From an uncultured Caryophanales bacterium (GTDB lineage: Bacteria > Bacillota_I > Bacilli_A > RFN20 > CAG-826), in NCBI GenBank assembly GCA_902464635.1, contig CABQKC010000010.1, positions 4,828 through 68,827 on the forward strand: a stretch of 64,000 nt of DNA. Reading direction: 5' to 3'. The position numbers and the translations under genes are program-made. The notes below the pieces were generated by a model that saw nothing but the letters and a program-made list of their open reading frames with translations, ran no database searches and was not told where the DNA came from. This document shows positions 33,548 to 42,661 of the stretch, piece after piece; position 1 is the stretch's first letter, and the number at the start of each line of letters is the position of its first letter.

Positions 33548-35561
33548 GTTTGTTTTAAAAAATATAAATAAGACATTTACGTCTTCTTCTAGCAAGCAAG
33601 TTGCTCTTTCTTCTATTAATCTATCGTTTCCTTCAAAAGGCTTAGTCTTTATTAAAGGTGAGTCAGGTTCAGGAAAATCTACTTTATTGAATATACTTGG
33701 ATTGCTTCTTAAGCCTACATCCGGAACGATGCTTTTTAATGACAAAGATGTCTCAAGGATGTCAAATAAAGAAAAAGAGAATATACGTTTGAATCAAATT
33801 GGATATGTCTTTCAACATTTTAATCTTATTGATGAATTAAGCGTTTTGGATAATCTTCTCCTTTTTGAAAACAACAAGGAAAAGTCTGAGCGATTGCTTT
33901 TATCGTTAGGAATTAAAGAATTAGAAAATAAGGAAGTATCAAAATTATCAGGAGGAGAAAAGCAAAGAGTAGGTATTGCCAGGGCTTTGATGAAGGATCC
34001 TCTTGTATTGCTTTGCGATGAGCCGACTGGTGCTTTAGATGAAGAAAATTCAAAAAAAGTCAGGGACATATTATTAGACTTATCAAAAAACATATTAATA
34101 ATAGTAACTAGTCACGAGAAATCATTATTTAATGGTGCCCGTTATTTTGTTGAGATTGAAAAAGGAAATATAAAAGACTCTAATTTGATTGAAGATAAAG
34201 TTAAGCCTATTCGATTAAATAAAAGAGGTTATAAAGGAAACCTTAGACCGTTTAGAAGGTTAATAAGAAAGAAAAATAGGGCAAAATCTATAATTTGCCT
34301 AATATGCTTTATATTTATGGAAGTTGTCTTTTCTTGTGGGCTAGGATTTCAAAAAGGTGCTAGTAAAATAGAAAGTTCAATAATGGATACTAGCTTTGAT
34401 TCGTTGTTTTTAAGTGTTAGCAAGAAAGAAAAAGTATCCTCATCTTCATCTTTGAATTTGGTGAAACAATCTAAACCAAGCAAAAACGATATCTCATTTT
34501 TGCTAGATAAAGCAGACGCTTATGCATCATTATCTTTTGCTCTTTCATATAACGAGTCTTTTTATATAGAAGAAGAAAAGCAAGTACCTGCTAATTTCGT
34601 GCCATTTTTGCCTAGTGATTTATTGACGTTTTCTAGTTTTAATTTAGAAAATTTTTCATTGACAAAAAATATGCTTGTATTTGTTAACGATTCATTCTCC
34701 CATTTTTATAAAGATATAAACCCTGGAGATGAGTTGGTAGTAAAAAGAAAAATGATGTTTGAATACGAGCAAGGTAATGATGAAATAGATATTGAATTTA
34801 GATTCAAAATAGCTTCTATAATAAAAGAATTCTCCTTCTTAAATTCTCCACGAGTTTATTTTCCTTATGATGAAGTCGCTAGTTTATTAGATAGTTTCTT
34901 TTTACCAAATTATTCCAATATTCAAGGAAGAGATGTTTCGGTTTTAGATTTTATTATTAATTCTTCTCCATCATCTTCTTATAGCGGACAAGAAAGCATT
35001 CTTCATTGCAAAAGCAAAGAAGATGCATTGAAGATGTTTGATTTAATTAGGCAATTTGAAAAAGAAGATGCTCCATATTCATTTTCTAGCAGAGTCTATA
35101 CAACAAAGAATTCATATTCTAATTTGAGCTCTTTGATTTGCTTGTGCCTGCGTTTATTCGCCATATTCGAGTTTGCTTTATGCTTCATATTGCTTTTGCT
35201 AGATTGCTTTTATTGCTATTTACGAAACAAAAAGCATAATGCCATATTGCTTTGCCTTGGCATTAATAAACCAAGAATTATTTCCTTGTTTTCAATCAAT
35301 TCAATTTTGGTATTCCTTTCATCTATAGTTTTGTTTGCTCCGTTATCATTATTTGCATTTGGGATAATCAATAAGTTTTTAGCCCCAAGGCTAGGCTTTG
35401 ATTTCCTAATTATTAATCCATTATTAAATTTCAACAGGATACCATTTTTTATTCCGATTCTATTTTTGGTATTTGCTATATCTATATATTTATTATCGTT
35501 TTTGCTTCTTTATTTTTTTTTATCAAAAATCGATATTGCCAAGGAACTTAAAGACGAATGA
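33546..35561 (+). CDS. ABC exporter, fused ATPase and FtsX-like permease (subunit 1)
   Basis: The 671-residue protein has an N-terminal ABC ATPase (Walker A GESGSGKST at 38-46, LSGGEKQRVGIARAL at 134-148, Walker B LLCDEPTGALDE), then a membrane segment near residue 250, a Ser-rich outside domain, and three C-terminal spans (about 520-660). This is the MacB layout used for peptide or drug export or envelope stress. The start is a TTG 8 bases after AGGAGG; no ATG is available nearby. It overlaps the next ABC gene by 4 bases, suggesting a heterodimer. The substrate is unknown. Confidence 0.85.
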   Translation: MFVLKNINKTFTSSSSKQVALSSINLSFPSKGLVFIKGESGSGKSTLLNILGLLLKPTSGTMLFNDKDVSRMSNKEKENIRLNQIGYVFQHFNLIDELSVLDNLLLFENNKEKSERLLLSLGIKELENKEVSKLSGGEKQRVGIARALMKDPLVLLCDEPTGALDEENSKKVRDILLDLSKNILIIVTSHEKSLFNGARYFVEIEKGNIKDSNLIEDKVKPIRLNKRGYKGNLRPFRRLIRKKNRAKSIICLICFIFMEVVFSCGLGFQKGASKIESSIMDTSFDSLFLSVSKKEKVSSSSSLNLVKQSKPSKNDISFLLDKADAYASLSFALSYNESFYIEEEKQVPANFVPFLPSDLLTFSSFNLENFSLTKNMLVFVNDSFSHFYKDINPGDELVVKRKMMFEYEQGNDEIDIEFRFKIASIIKEFSFLNSPRVYFPYDEVASLLDSFFLPNYSNIQGRDVSVLDFIINSSPSSSYSGQESILHCKSKEDALKMFDLIRQFEKEDAPYSFSSRVYTTKNSYSNLSSLICLCLRLFAIFEFALCFILLLLDCFYCYLRNKKHNAILLCLGINKPRIISLFSINSILVFLSSIVLFAPLSLFAFGIINKFLAPRLGFDFLIINPLLNFNRIPFFIPILFLVFAISIYLLSFLLLYFFLSKIDIAKELKDE

Positions 35562-38290
35562 AATATTTTGTTTCCGTTTCAAAACTTAATAAGTCTTTCA
35601 ATAAGCAAATTCTTTTTAAAGATGCAGAAATTCATTTGCCTAAATATGGTTTAATTGGATTGAACGGACCTTCTGGTTCAGGGAAATCAAGCTTACTTAA
35701 AATGCTTGGAGGACTAGATTCATCTTATAAAGGATCTATTGTCGTAAATAATATTTCTTTGAAATCTCTAGGTGAGAATGCTTTAAGAATGTATCGAATA
35801 AATAATGTTGGATTTATATTCCAGGATTATCCTTTGCTAAATCAAGAAAGTGTTTTGGATAATGTTTTGCTTTTATTAAATGCAACCTCAAAAGAAGACA
35901 AGATTATAAAAAACAAAAAGGGCAAGAACTTACTTAGACAATTTGATTTAAATAGTAGGGCGGATGAAAAGGCTAAAAATCTTTCTGGAGGCGAAAAAGA
36001 AAGAGTAGCAAGTTGCCTTTGTTTGACTAGTGATGCCAAGTTACTTTTAGCAGATGAACCAACTGCATCTTTAGATGAAAAAAATGGGAGAAAGCTTTTT
36101 GATGCCTTAAAGAATTATTCAAAAAATCACTTGGTTATAGTTTCTTCTCATAATATAGATTTATTAGAACGTTATTGCGATCAAATATATTCAATAAAAG
36201 ATAAAAAGATTAAATTAGAAAAAAGCCTAGAAAATAAGAAATCAGGAATAAATCCAATAAGTACCTATAACACAAGAAAAAAAGACAAAATCGGATTATC
36301 TTTTCTTGACCGTCTTAAAATCGCTTATAAAGATTTAGTTAGTAAGAAATTCAGGTTTTATCTTACTTTGTTTTGTTGCTTTGCATCGTTTTGTTTTGCC
36401 GGATTTTCTAGTTATATCCGTTTCAGCATGGAAAAAGAAGTGAAACGTGCCCTCTCTTCTTTTTCCATCCCAAATCAATTGATTATTTCTAGAAAGGATA
36501 ATGTGAACCCAAATTTATACCCTTGTGATGAGAAAAGCCTGATTGCTTTATCAGAAGACTATGAAGAAGATGTTATTGATTATGGATTTCATCTTAATTT
36601 TGATTTTCCATCTTTATTCAAAAGTGATGATTCGTGTTTCCTTTTAACTTTATATCAAAATATCCATTTGCCTTATTTTTCATCAAAACACATAAATGAA
36701 TTTGTTTGGTTAGAAGAAGTGCAAGAACCCATTTATCCTAGCGGAATCTCCTCCTTAGAAGATGATGAGCTTGTCATTGGCCTTCCTTTTGACTATTTAA
36801 ATTCAATATGTCTGCAACTTGGGATTGCTAGAAGCTATGAGTCTTTCGGGTCCTATTTATCCTCAAATTCAGTTAGGTTTCTTTTGAATGTAGAAAATAA
36901 AGACATTGAATTTGACGACCAGGAACTTTTTACGATTAAAGGAATAATAAAAGCCAAACTCCCTTTGTTATTGCATTCTTCAAGCAAATGGAACAAGACA
37001 CTATTTATAGATAAAATGAAATTTAGGCCGGATGAAACGGGAGAAAACCCAAACCCCCAATATGTATACCAATTGCCTTTTGTTTATTTAAAAGATAAAG
37101 AACTTTTCTATAGGAGCATTAAAAATGATGATAGATATTCTTTGCTTTATTTTGAACCGAATTCCAGTTTGTATTTATCATCAACATGTGACGCTTCCTT
37201 TTGTTTAAGTAATAGGGTTTATGTTTATAAAAGCAACCGCAATGAAGAATCATACTTTAATCAAATAATTGATACAGGGGTTCCTTATCTTGGCTTGCAA
37301 CGTTATGGATTTTATGGATCTAATGAAACGATTTTTACAGGTTTTTTACCACAGTTTTTCTTATCTTCTTCCTTAGATAATTTGAACATTGTTTCGGAGA
37401 CAGTTTCAACTTTAGAAACGTTTTCTTTTGATTTTCTTCCAAGCAATGTTTTAAGCGGGAACATCTTGACTCCCTTTGATAAGAAAATAAAAATCTCTCC
37501 AATTTTATCTTCTTCTAATAACTTAAAATCTAATGATGTCTTAATTTCGAAAGGATTAAGGAATAGACTAGGAAACAAAGAACGCCTTTTCTTTTCTTAT
37601 GAAGTTTCTTCTTCAATTAATAGAGATAAAATAATTAGGAATTTCAAGAATGGTTCATTAAATGTTATTGATGTAGTGGATAACGAGGATCTAATTCTTT
37701 ATATATCCCCTTCCTTATTAGAGGAATATTTATTTTCATATTTAGGAGTATCTACATTTAATTTAAAAAAGAATGGATACGTCCTTTTCTTTTCTAACCA
37801 AAAGCAATTATTGAAATGCAAGGAGAATCTAGAAAGAAATATGGATGGTTTTTATTTTCTAAACGTTGATGATTATGTTTCTTCTTCAATGAATCAAACT
37901 ACGTCCTACGTTGGTAGTTTATTGCTTTTTTCTTCGATAGGAACGATATTTTTATCGTTATTGTTATTTGGCTTTATTATGTATACAAATTATGAAGACG
38001 ACAAGGACACCAGAAAGCTTTTCTTTAGCATTGGATTACCTAAAAAGGAAGAATTTTGCTTTTTCTTTTATAAGTCGATAATCCTGATTGTAGTAGCCTC
38101 TTTCTTATCCTCTTTAATGATGTTTCCATTGCTATTTTTAGGTTCGAAAATTATAGGGAATAGCTTTGGATCTCCTATTGGATTTAGCTTCTCTTATGAG
38201 CCATTTCTTTTCATAACAATAACTTTTATCCTTTATGTTATATCGTCTTTATTCATTGGAAAAAGACTGGAAAAAAGTGAAAATAATTAG
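35558..38290 (+). CDS. ABC exporter, fused ATPase and FtsX-like permease (subunit 2)
   Basis: The 910-residue protein has the same order as its neighbour: ATPase (Walker A GPSGSGKSS at 37-45, LSGGEKERVASCL, LLADEPTASLDE), a membrane segment near 270, an outside domain of roughly 500 residues, and three C-terminal spans (about 790-905). The signature helix lacks the usual IARAL, having ASCLCL instead. The outside domain is far larger than in MacB. Ser/Phe/Lys-rich, AT-rich codon use differs from flanking housekeeping genes. Substrate and regulation are not evident. Confidence 0.83.
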   Translation: MKYFVSVSKLNKSFNKQILFKDAEIHLPKYGLIGLNGPSGSGKSSLLKMLGGLDSSYKGSIVVNNISLKSLGENALRMYRINNVGFIFQDYPLLNQESVLDNVLLLLNATSKEDKIIKNKKGKNLLRQFDLNSRADEKAKNLSGGEKERVASCLCLTSDAKLLLADEPTASLDEKNGRKLFDALKNYSKNHLVIVSSHNIDLLERYCDQIYSIKDKKIKLEKSLENKKSGINPISTYNTRKKDKIGLSFLDRLKIAYKDLVSKKFRFYLTLFCCFASFCFAGFSSYIRFSMEKEVKRALSSFSIPNQLIISRKDNVNPNLYPCDEKSLIALSEDYEEDVIDYGFHLNFDFPSLFKSDDSCFLLTLYQNIHLPYFSSKHINEFVWLEEVQEPIYPSGISSLEDDELVIGLPFDYLNSICLQLGIARSYESFGSYLSSNSVRFLLNVENKDIEFDDQELFTIKGIIKAKLPLLLHSSSKWNKTLFIDKMKFRPDETGENPNPQYVYQLPFVYLKDKELFYRSIKNDDRYSLLYFEPNSSLYLSSTCDASFCLSNRVYVYKSNRNEESYFNQIIDTGVPYLGLQRYGFYGSNETIFTGFLPQFFLSSSLDNLNIVSETVSTLETFSFDFLPSNVLSGNILTPFDKKIKISPILSSSNNLKSNDVLISKGLRNRLGNKERLFFSYEVSSSINRDKIIRNFKNGSLNVIDVVDNEDLILYISPSLLEEYLFSYLGVSTFNLKKNGYVLFFSNQKQLLKCKENLERNMDGFYFLNVDDYVSSSMNQTTSYVGSLLLFSSIGTIFLSLLLFGFIMYTNYEDDKDTRKLFFSIGLPKKEEFCFFFYKSIILIVVASFLSSLMMFPLLFLGSKIIGNSFGSPIGFSFSYEPFLFITITFILYVISSLFIGKRLEKSENN

Positions 38291-38498
38291 CCCATGTAGT
38301 GATTAGAACTTTATTTTGCTATAAATTCTCTATTTTTCACTTGTTACCTTGCTAATTTTAATGAGAGCGGTTTTTCTTCATTATTAATGAAGTTAAGAAA
38401 TCTAGGTTTGTTTTTTGTTAATTGGACAGTAGAAAACGTTAATTAAGTAGTGTATATTCTTATGTGGTTTCAATTGAACCAGGAAGGTTAGGAGTCTC

Positions 38499-38708
38499 AT
38501 GAAGGGAACAGTCAAAATGTTCAATAAGGAGAAGGGATACGGTTTTATTCACGCCGAAGATAACCGCGATTACTTCTTCCACTATTCCGCACTCATCATG
38601 AAGAACGCCGATGAATACAAGACCGCTGAAAAAGGCGAGAATGTTGAATTTGACGTTGAAGAGTCGGAACGTGGCCCACGCGCTGCGAACGTTAAGAAAG
38701 TCGACTAA
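38499..38708 (+). CDS. Cold shock-domain protein
   Basis: The 69-residue OB-fold RNA chaperone begins MKGTVKMFNKEKGYGFIHAED, with RNP1 as KGYGFI and RNP2 as DYFFHYSAL (usually DVFVHFSAI). Codon use is C-rich as in hup, consistent with high expression. A taggag site lies 4 bases before the ATG. About 200 bases of upstream non-coding DNA include a 7-bp CTTCATT/AATGAAG inverted repeat near 38380. Confidence 0.92.
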   Translation: MKGTVKMFNKEKGYGFIHAEDNRDYFFHYSALIMKNADEYKTAEKGENVEFDVEESERGPRAANVKKVD

Positions 38709-38733
38709 TTGCATAACGTTTAGTTAACTTCAT

Positions 38734-38758
38734 AGCCCCACTAACCGTGAGGCTTTTT
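38734..38758 (+). terminator. Intrinsic terminator of the cold shock gene
   Basis: AGCC-C-CAC pairs with GTG-A-GGCT (38734-38754, one mismatch) and TTTTT follows. Confidence 0.7.
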
Positions 38759-38822
38759 ATTTTGCCCTGGCTTAAAAGGAGATAATTAGTTAAATAATAT
38801 CATTAGTTTTTAAATTGTTCGG

Positions 38823-38860
38823 TTGCTAGAGTATAACTCTAGGCGTACAATATCTACGCC
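38823..38860 (+). promoter_or_regulatory. ychF promoter with two inverted repeats
   Basis: TTGCTA (38823-38828) and TACAAT (38846-38851) are 17 bases apart. The spacer holds a perfect palindrome CTAGAGT-ATA-ACTCTAG (38826-38842), and GGCGTA...TACGCC (38842-38847 with 38855-38860) spans the -10 box and the start point. Confidence 0.6.
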
Positions 38861-38880
38861 ATAAAGCAGGTTATTTTATT

Positions 38881-39993
38881 ATGTCATTAAAAGCAGGTAT
38901 TGTTGGACTACCAAATGTTGGAAAATCTACGTTGTTCAACGCTATTACAAATTCTCATGTCGAAGCGGCTAATTATCCCTTCGCTACCATTAAGCCAAAT
39001 ACTGGAGTAGTTGTGGTTCCAGATGAAAGGCTCGATTTCCTTGATGAAATGTTTCATCCAGCAAAGAAAATAAATGCAACTTTCGAATTTTATGATATTG
39101 CCGGGTTAGTCAAAGGCGCCTCTAAAGGCGAAGGATTAGGAAACCAATTCCTAGCCGCCATCAGGGAATGCGATGCAATTTGCGAAGTAGTACGTTGCTT
39201 CGATAATCAAGAAATTATTCATGTCGATAATTCAATTGATCCAAAGCGTGATATTGAAACCATTAATCTAGAATTAGCGATGGCGGATTTGGATTCAGTT
39301 AACGCTAGAATCGCTAAGCAAGATATAAAGGCAAGGATTTCAAAAGACAAAGTTGCAGTCTATGAAATGGCTATCCTTAAACCTCTTCAAGAAATATTAG
39401 GAGAAGGAAAACCTGCTAGATTAGTAAAAGGATTAAACTCAGAGCAAATCGCCTATGCTAAAAAGAATTTCTTCCTTCTTTCTCTTAAACCAATAATCTA
39501 TGTTGCTAATGTTGCCGATTCCGATTACTCGGATTTGGATAATTGCAAATATTATCAGCAAGTAAAGCAAATTGCCGAAAGCGAAAATGCCCAGTGCATC
39601 CCAGTTTCTTGCGAAATTGAATATGAGATTTCTCAAATTCAAGACAAGGCTGAAAGGAAAGAATTCCTTGATTCGCTTGGAACAAATGAATCTGGCTTAG
39701 ACAAATTGGTCAAAGCCTCATACAAATTGCTTAATCTGTCCACCTTCTTTACATGTGGAAGTGATGAATGTAGGGCTTGGACATTTAAAAATGGCATGTC
39801 TGCCCCTGAATGCGCTGGAATCATCCATACCGATTTCCAAAAAGGGTTTATTAAAGCAGAAGTATATGATTTCGAATCCTTAAAGGAATTAGGATCTGAA
39901 GCCGCTGTTAAAGAAGCGGGTAAACTAAGGATTGAAGGCAAAGATTACATAATGAAAGATGGGGACTGTGTCTTCTTCAGGTTTAATGTATGA
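38881..39993 (+). CDS. ychF: YchF/OLA1-type P-loop ATPase
   Basis: YchF is a ribosome-associated Obg-like ATPase. The 370-residue protein has GLPNVGKSTLFNAIT at the start, DIAGLVKGASKGEGLGNQFL, a non-GTP-type G4 (ANVAD) and the C-terminal TGS domain (TFFTCGSDECRAWTF...HTDFQKGFIKAEV). The ribosome site is weak (cagg at 12 bases). ispF overlaps its stop by 4 bases. Confidence 0.96.
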   Translation: MSLKAGIVGLPNVGKSTLFNAITNSHVEAANYPFATIKPNTGVVVVPDERLDFLDEMFHPAKKINATFEFYDIAGLVKGASKGEGLGNQFLAAIRECDAICEVVRCFDNQEIIHVDNSIDPKRDIETINLELAMADLDSVNARIAKQDIKARISKDKVAVYEMAILKPLQEILGEGKPARLVKGLNSEQIAYAKKNFFLLSLKPIIYVANVADSDYSDLDNCKYYQQVKQIAESENAQCIPVSCEIEYEISQIQDKAERKEFLDSLGTNESGLDKLVKASYKLLNLSTFFTCGSDECRAWTFKNGMSAPECAGIIHTDFQKGFIKAEVYDFESLKELGSEAAVKEAGKLRIEGKDYIMKDGDCVFFRFNV

Positions 39994-40481
39994 GCAAAAT
40001 TAGAATTGGCTATGGAGAAGATATTCATAGACTAGTAGAAGGAAGGAAATTAATATTAGGTGGAATAGAAATCCCGTATGAAAAAGGACTTCTAGGACAT
40101 TCTGATGCTGATTGCTTGCTTCATGCCTTAATGGATTCTTTGCTTGGAGCGATTTCTAAAGGTGACATTGGGTTATATTTCCCTCCTGATGATCCTAAAT
40201 ATGAAGGAGCTTGTTCGAAGGATTTACTTAAGATTGTCTATAAAATGGTTTTGGATGAAGGATATAAGATCAACAATGTAGATTTGACTATCCTGGCCGA
40301 AAGCCCAAAACTAAGACCTTATATCGATTCGATGCGAAACTCGATTGGTGAAACATTAGGAATTGATATAAACGATATAAATATCCAGGCTATGACTAAC
40401 GAAGGATTAGATGATATTGGAAAAGGATTGGCAATAAGAGCCACATCCACTTGTTTATTGGTGAGGAGTAACGATGAATAA
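39990..40481 (+). CDS. ispF: IspF, 2-C-methyl-D-erythritol 2,4-cyclodiphosphate synthase
   Basis: IspF catalyses the fifth step of the MEP isoprenoid pathway. The 163-residue protein has the zinc site D-x-H (GYGEDIHRL), the SDADCLLHALMDSLLGA helix, and the GLG-like end NEGLDDIGKGLAIRA. ispD lies 10 kb away on the minus strand. The gene overlaps both ychF and argS. Confidence 0.95.
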   Translation: MSKIRIGYGEDIHRLVEGRKLILGGIEIPYEKGLLGHSDADCLLHALMDSLLGAISKGDIGLYFPPDDPKYEGACSKDLLKIVYKMVLDEGYKINNVDLTILAESPKLRPYIDSMRNSIGETLGIDINDINIQAMTNEGLDDIGKGLAIRATSTCLLVRSNDE

Positions 40482-42096
40482 CGAAACTTTATTGAAACAA
40501 TTGCTTATTTCTTTCTTCAAGAATAAGAATCTTGATTTAAAAGAAGATGATATCGTCATCGAAAGATGCAAGGAAGTAATCCATGGCGACTATTCTACTA
40601 ATTCAGCCATGAAATATTGCAAGAAGGTCCAAATGAATCCAAGAGATTTGGCTAATGAAATCTCTAAGTCCTTAACTTCTGACCAAATCGAAAAGATAGA
40701 AGTAGCAGGTCCTGGCTTTGTTAACTTCTTTATGAAGAAAGATGCCCTTAAGTCAGTAGTGTCTAAAATTATAAGTGAAGGTGCTTCCTATGGACGTCTT
40801 CCATCAAAAGGAAAGAAAATAAATATTGAGTATGTATCTGCTAACCCAACAGGCGATCTCCATTTAGGACATACTAGATGCGCTGCTATTGGGGATGCCA
40901 TTGCTAATTTATTAGAATGGGCTGGATATGATGTCACACGCGAATATTATGTTAATGACTGTGGCAACCAAGTCGAACACCTTGGCCATTCAATCAGGGC
41001 TAGATATCATGAATTATTTGGTGAACCTCTAGATTTGGATGATGATGATTACCATGGACTAGATTTGATTGACATTGCTAAATCTATCAAAGAAGAATTT
41101 GGTGATAAATACCTTATTGATAGCCAAGAAAGCCATGATTTCTTCATTAGATATGGTATTGATGCCGAATTGGGGAAAATAAAGAAAGACCTAGCGGATT
41201 TCAATGTTAGATTTGATAAATTCTCTTATGAATCCGATATTAGAAAAGGCAATACAATTGAAAATACAATCAAGGAATTAAGTCCATATATCTATGAAAA
41301 GGATGGTGCGAAATACCTAAAGACCAGCGCTTTCTTAGATGATAAGGATCGCCCAATTGTTAAAAGCAATGGCCAATATACTTACTTCATGCCAGATATT
41401 TGTTACCACTATAACAAGATGAGCCGTGGATTTGATTTATTAATCGATGTACTCGGTGCTGACCATCATGGCTATATAAACAGAATGAAAAGTGCCCTTA
41501 TGATGAAAGGATATAAAGCAGATTCGCTAGAAGTTGAGCTTGTCCAAGTCGTCAAAGTATTCAAGGATGGCCAAGAAGTAAAGATGAGCAAGCGCACAGG
41601 AAAGGCTATTGCCCATAGGGAACTAGTTGCTGAATGCGGAGTTGATGCTGTCAGGTATCTATTCGCCGAAAGAAGCCAAAGTTCCCATCTAGACTTCAAT
41701 TACAACCTTGCAAAAGAACAATCTTCTGCTAACCCAGTCTTCTATGCTCAATATGCCCATGCTAGATGTGCTTCCTTGCTAAATTTAGGAAGTGATATTG
41801 CTCTTGATGAAAAATGTAGCTTACTAAATAGCGAGATTGAATCTAGCATTATGAAGAATTTAGCTGACTTTGGAAGCCAAATAGAAGCAAGTGCTAGAGA
41901 AAGAGCTCCATATAAAATGGCCCTATATATCCATAATCTAGCAGGATTGGTGCACGAATATTACGCTTCTACTAGAATTATCGATAGAGAAAATGTAACA
42001 TTGACAGGCGGAAGATTAGCGCTTATAAAAGCGTGTGAGATTACGCTATCAAATGCATTGTCTCTACTTGGTGTATCTGCACCTTCTAAAATGTAA
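40474..42096 (+). CDS. argS: Arginyl-tRNA synthetase
   Basis: ArgS charges tRNA-Arg. The 540-residue class I enzyme has the N-terminal Add1 domain, the HIGH box as HLGH (NPTGDLHLGHTR), KMSKR (VKMSKRTGK) and the DALR anticodon-binding end. A gagg ribosome site lies inside ispF. rpoE follows after 18 bases, the argS-rpoE link being typical of Bacilli. Confidence 0.97.
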   Translation: MNNETLLKQLLISFFKNKNLDLKEDDIVIERCKEVIHGDYSTNSAMKYCKKVQMNPRDLANEISKSLTSDQIEKIEVAGPGFVNFFMKKDALKSVVSKIISEGASYGRLPSKGKKINIEYVSANPTGDLHLGHTRCAAIGDAIANLLEWAGYDVTREYYVNDCGNQVEHLGHSIRARYHELFGEPLDLDDDDYHGLDLIDIAKSIKEEFGDKYLIDSQESHDFFIRYGIDAELGKIKKDLADFNVRFDKFSYESDIRKGNTIENTIKELSPYIYEKDGAKYLKTSAFLDDKDRPIVKSNGQYTYFMPDICYHYNKMSRGFDLLIDVLGADHHGYINRMKSALMMKGYKADSLEVELVQVVKVFKDGQEVKMSKRTGKAIAHRELVAECGVDAVRYLFAERSQSSHLDFNYNLAKEQSSANPVFYAQYAHARCASLLNLGSDIALDEKCSLLNSEIESSIMKNLADFGSQIEASARERAPYKMALYIHNLAGLVHEYYASTRIIDRENVTLTGGRLALIKACEITLSNALSLLGVSAPSKM

Positions 42097-42114
42097 TCGA
42101 AAGGAATTTATAAA

Positions 42115-42558
42115 ATGAAAAACGAATCGATGATTGAAACCGCTGCTAAAATATTAGAAGCAGAAGGACACGGACTAGCTTTTTCCGAACTCTGGAAGAA
42201 GATTGTTGCCGAACTTGAAATAAGCGAAGAAGAAATCCCAAATAGAATTGGACATTTCTATACCGACTTATCTCTAGATGGAAATTTTGTTGCCCTTACT
42301 GATAATGTCTGGGATTTAAGAAAGCGCCATACCTATGACAAGGTTCATATCGATGTCAATGATGTCTATAGCGATGTCAACGAAAGTGACATGGACGAAG
42401 TCGACCTAGCCGAAGAAAAAGACTACAACAAATCCGTTGAAGGCCTTGTTGGCGGTGATGCAGCCTCTGAAGAAGAGGAAGAAAATGACGATTCTTCTAA
42501 CGACAACGAAGCTGCTGAATTAGTTGGAATGGGAAAGAACCCATCCAATGATTATTAA
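42115..42558 (+). CDS. rpoE: RNA polymerase delta subunit
   Basis: Delta is specific to Bacillota and helps RNA polymerase recycle. The 147-residue protein has the folded HARE-HTH N-domain (residues 1-75, FSELWKKIVAELEI...GHFYTDLSLDGNFVALTDNVWDLR, described by position) and an acidic Asp/Glu-rich disordered tail. A terminator follows directly. Its presence strongly supports a Bacilli-like host. Confidence 0.95.
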   Translation: MKNESMIETAAKILEAEGHGLAFSELWKKIVAELEISEEEIPNRIGHFYTDLSLDGNFVALTDNVWDLRKRHTYDKVHIDVNDVYSDVNESDMDEVDLAEEKDYNKSVEGLVGGDAASEEEEENDDSSNDNEAAELVGMGKNPSNDY

Positions 42559-42576
42559 TTTAATCTAGTCGCTATT

Positions 42577-42599
42577 AGCCTCCTTATGGGGGCTTTTTA
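42577..42599 (+). terminator. Intrinsic terminator of the ychF-ispF-argS-rpoE unit
   Basis: AGCCTCC (42577-42583) pairs with GGGGGCT (42588-42594) with one G-T pair, and TTTTT follows. Confidence 0.85.
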
Positions 42600-42661
42600 A
42601 GTATATAAAGCATTTTTATTTGTTAATTAATGAAAAAGAAGGTATTCTAATCTACTTCCAT

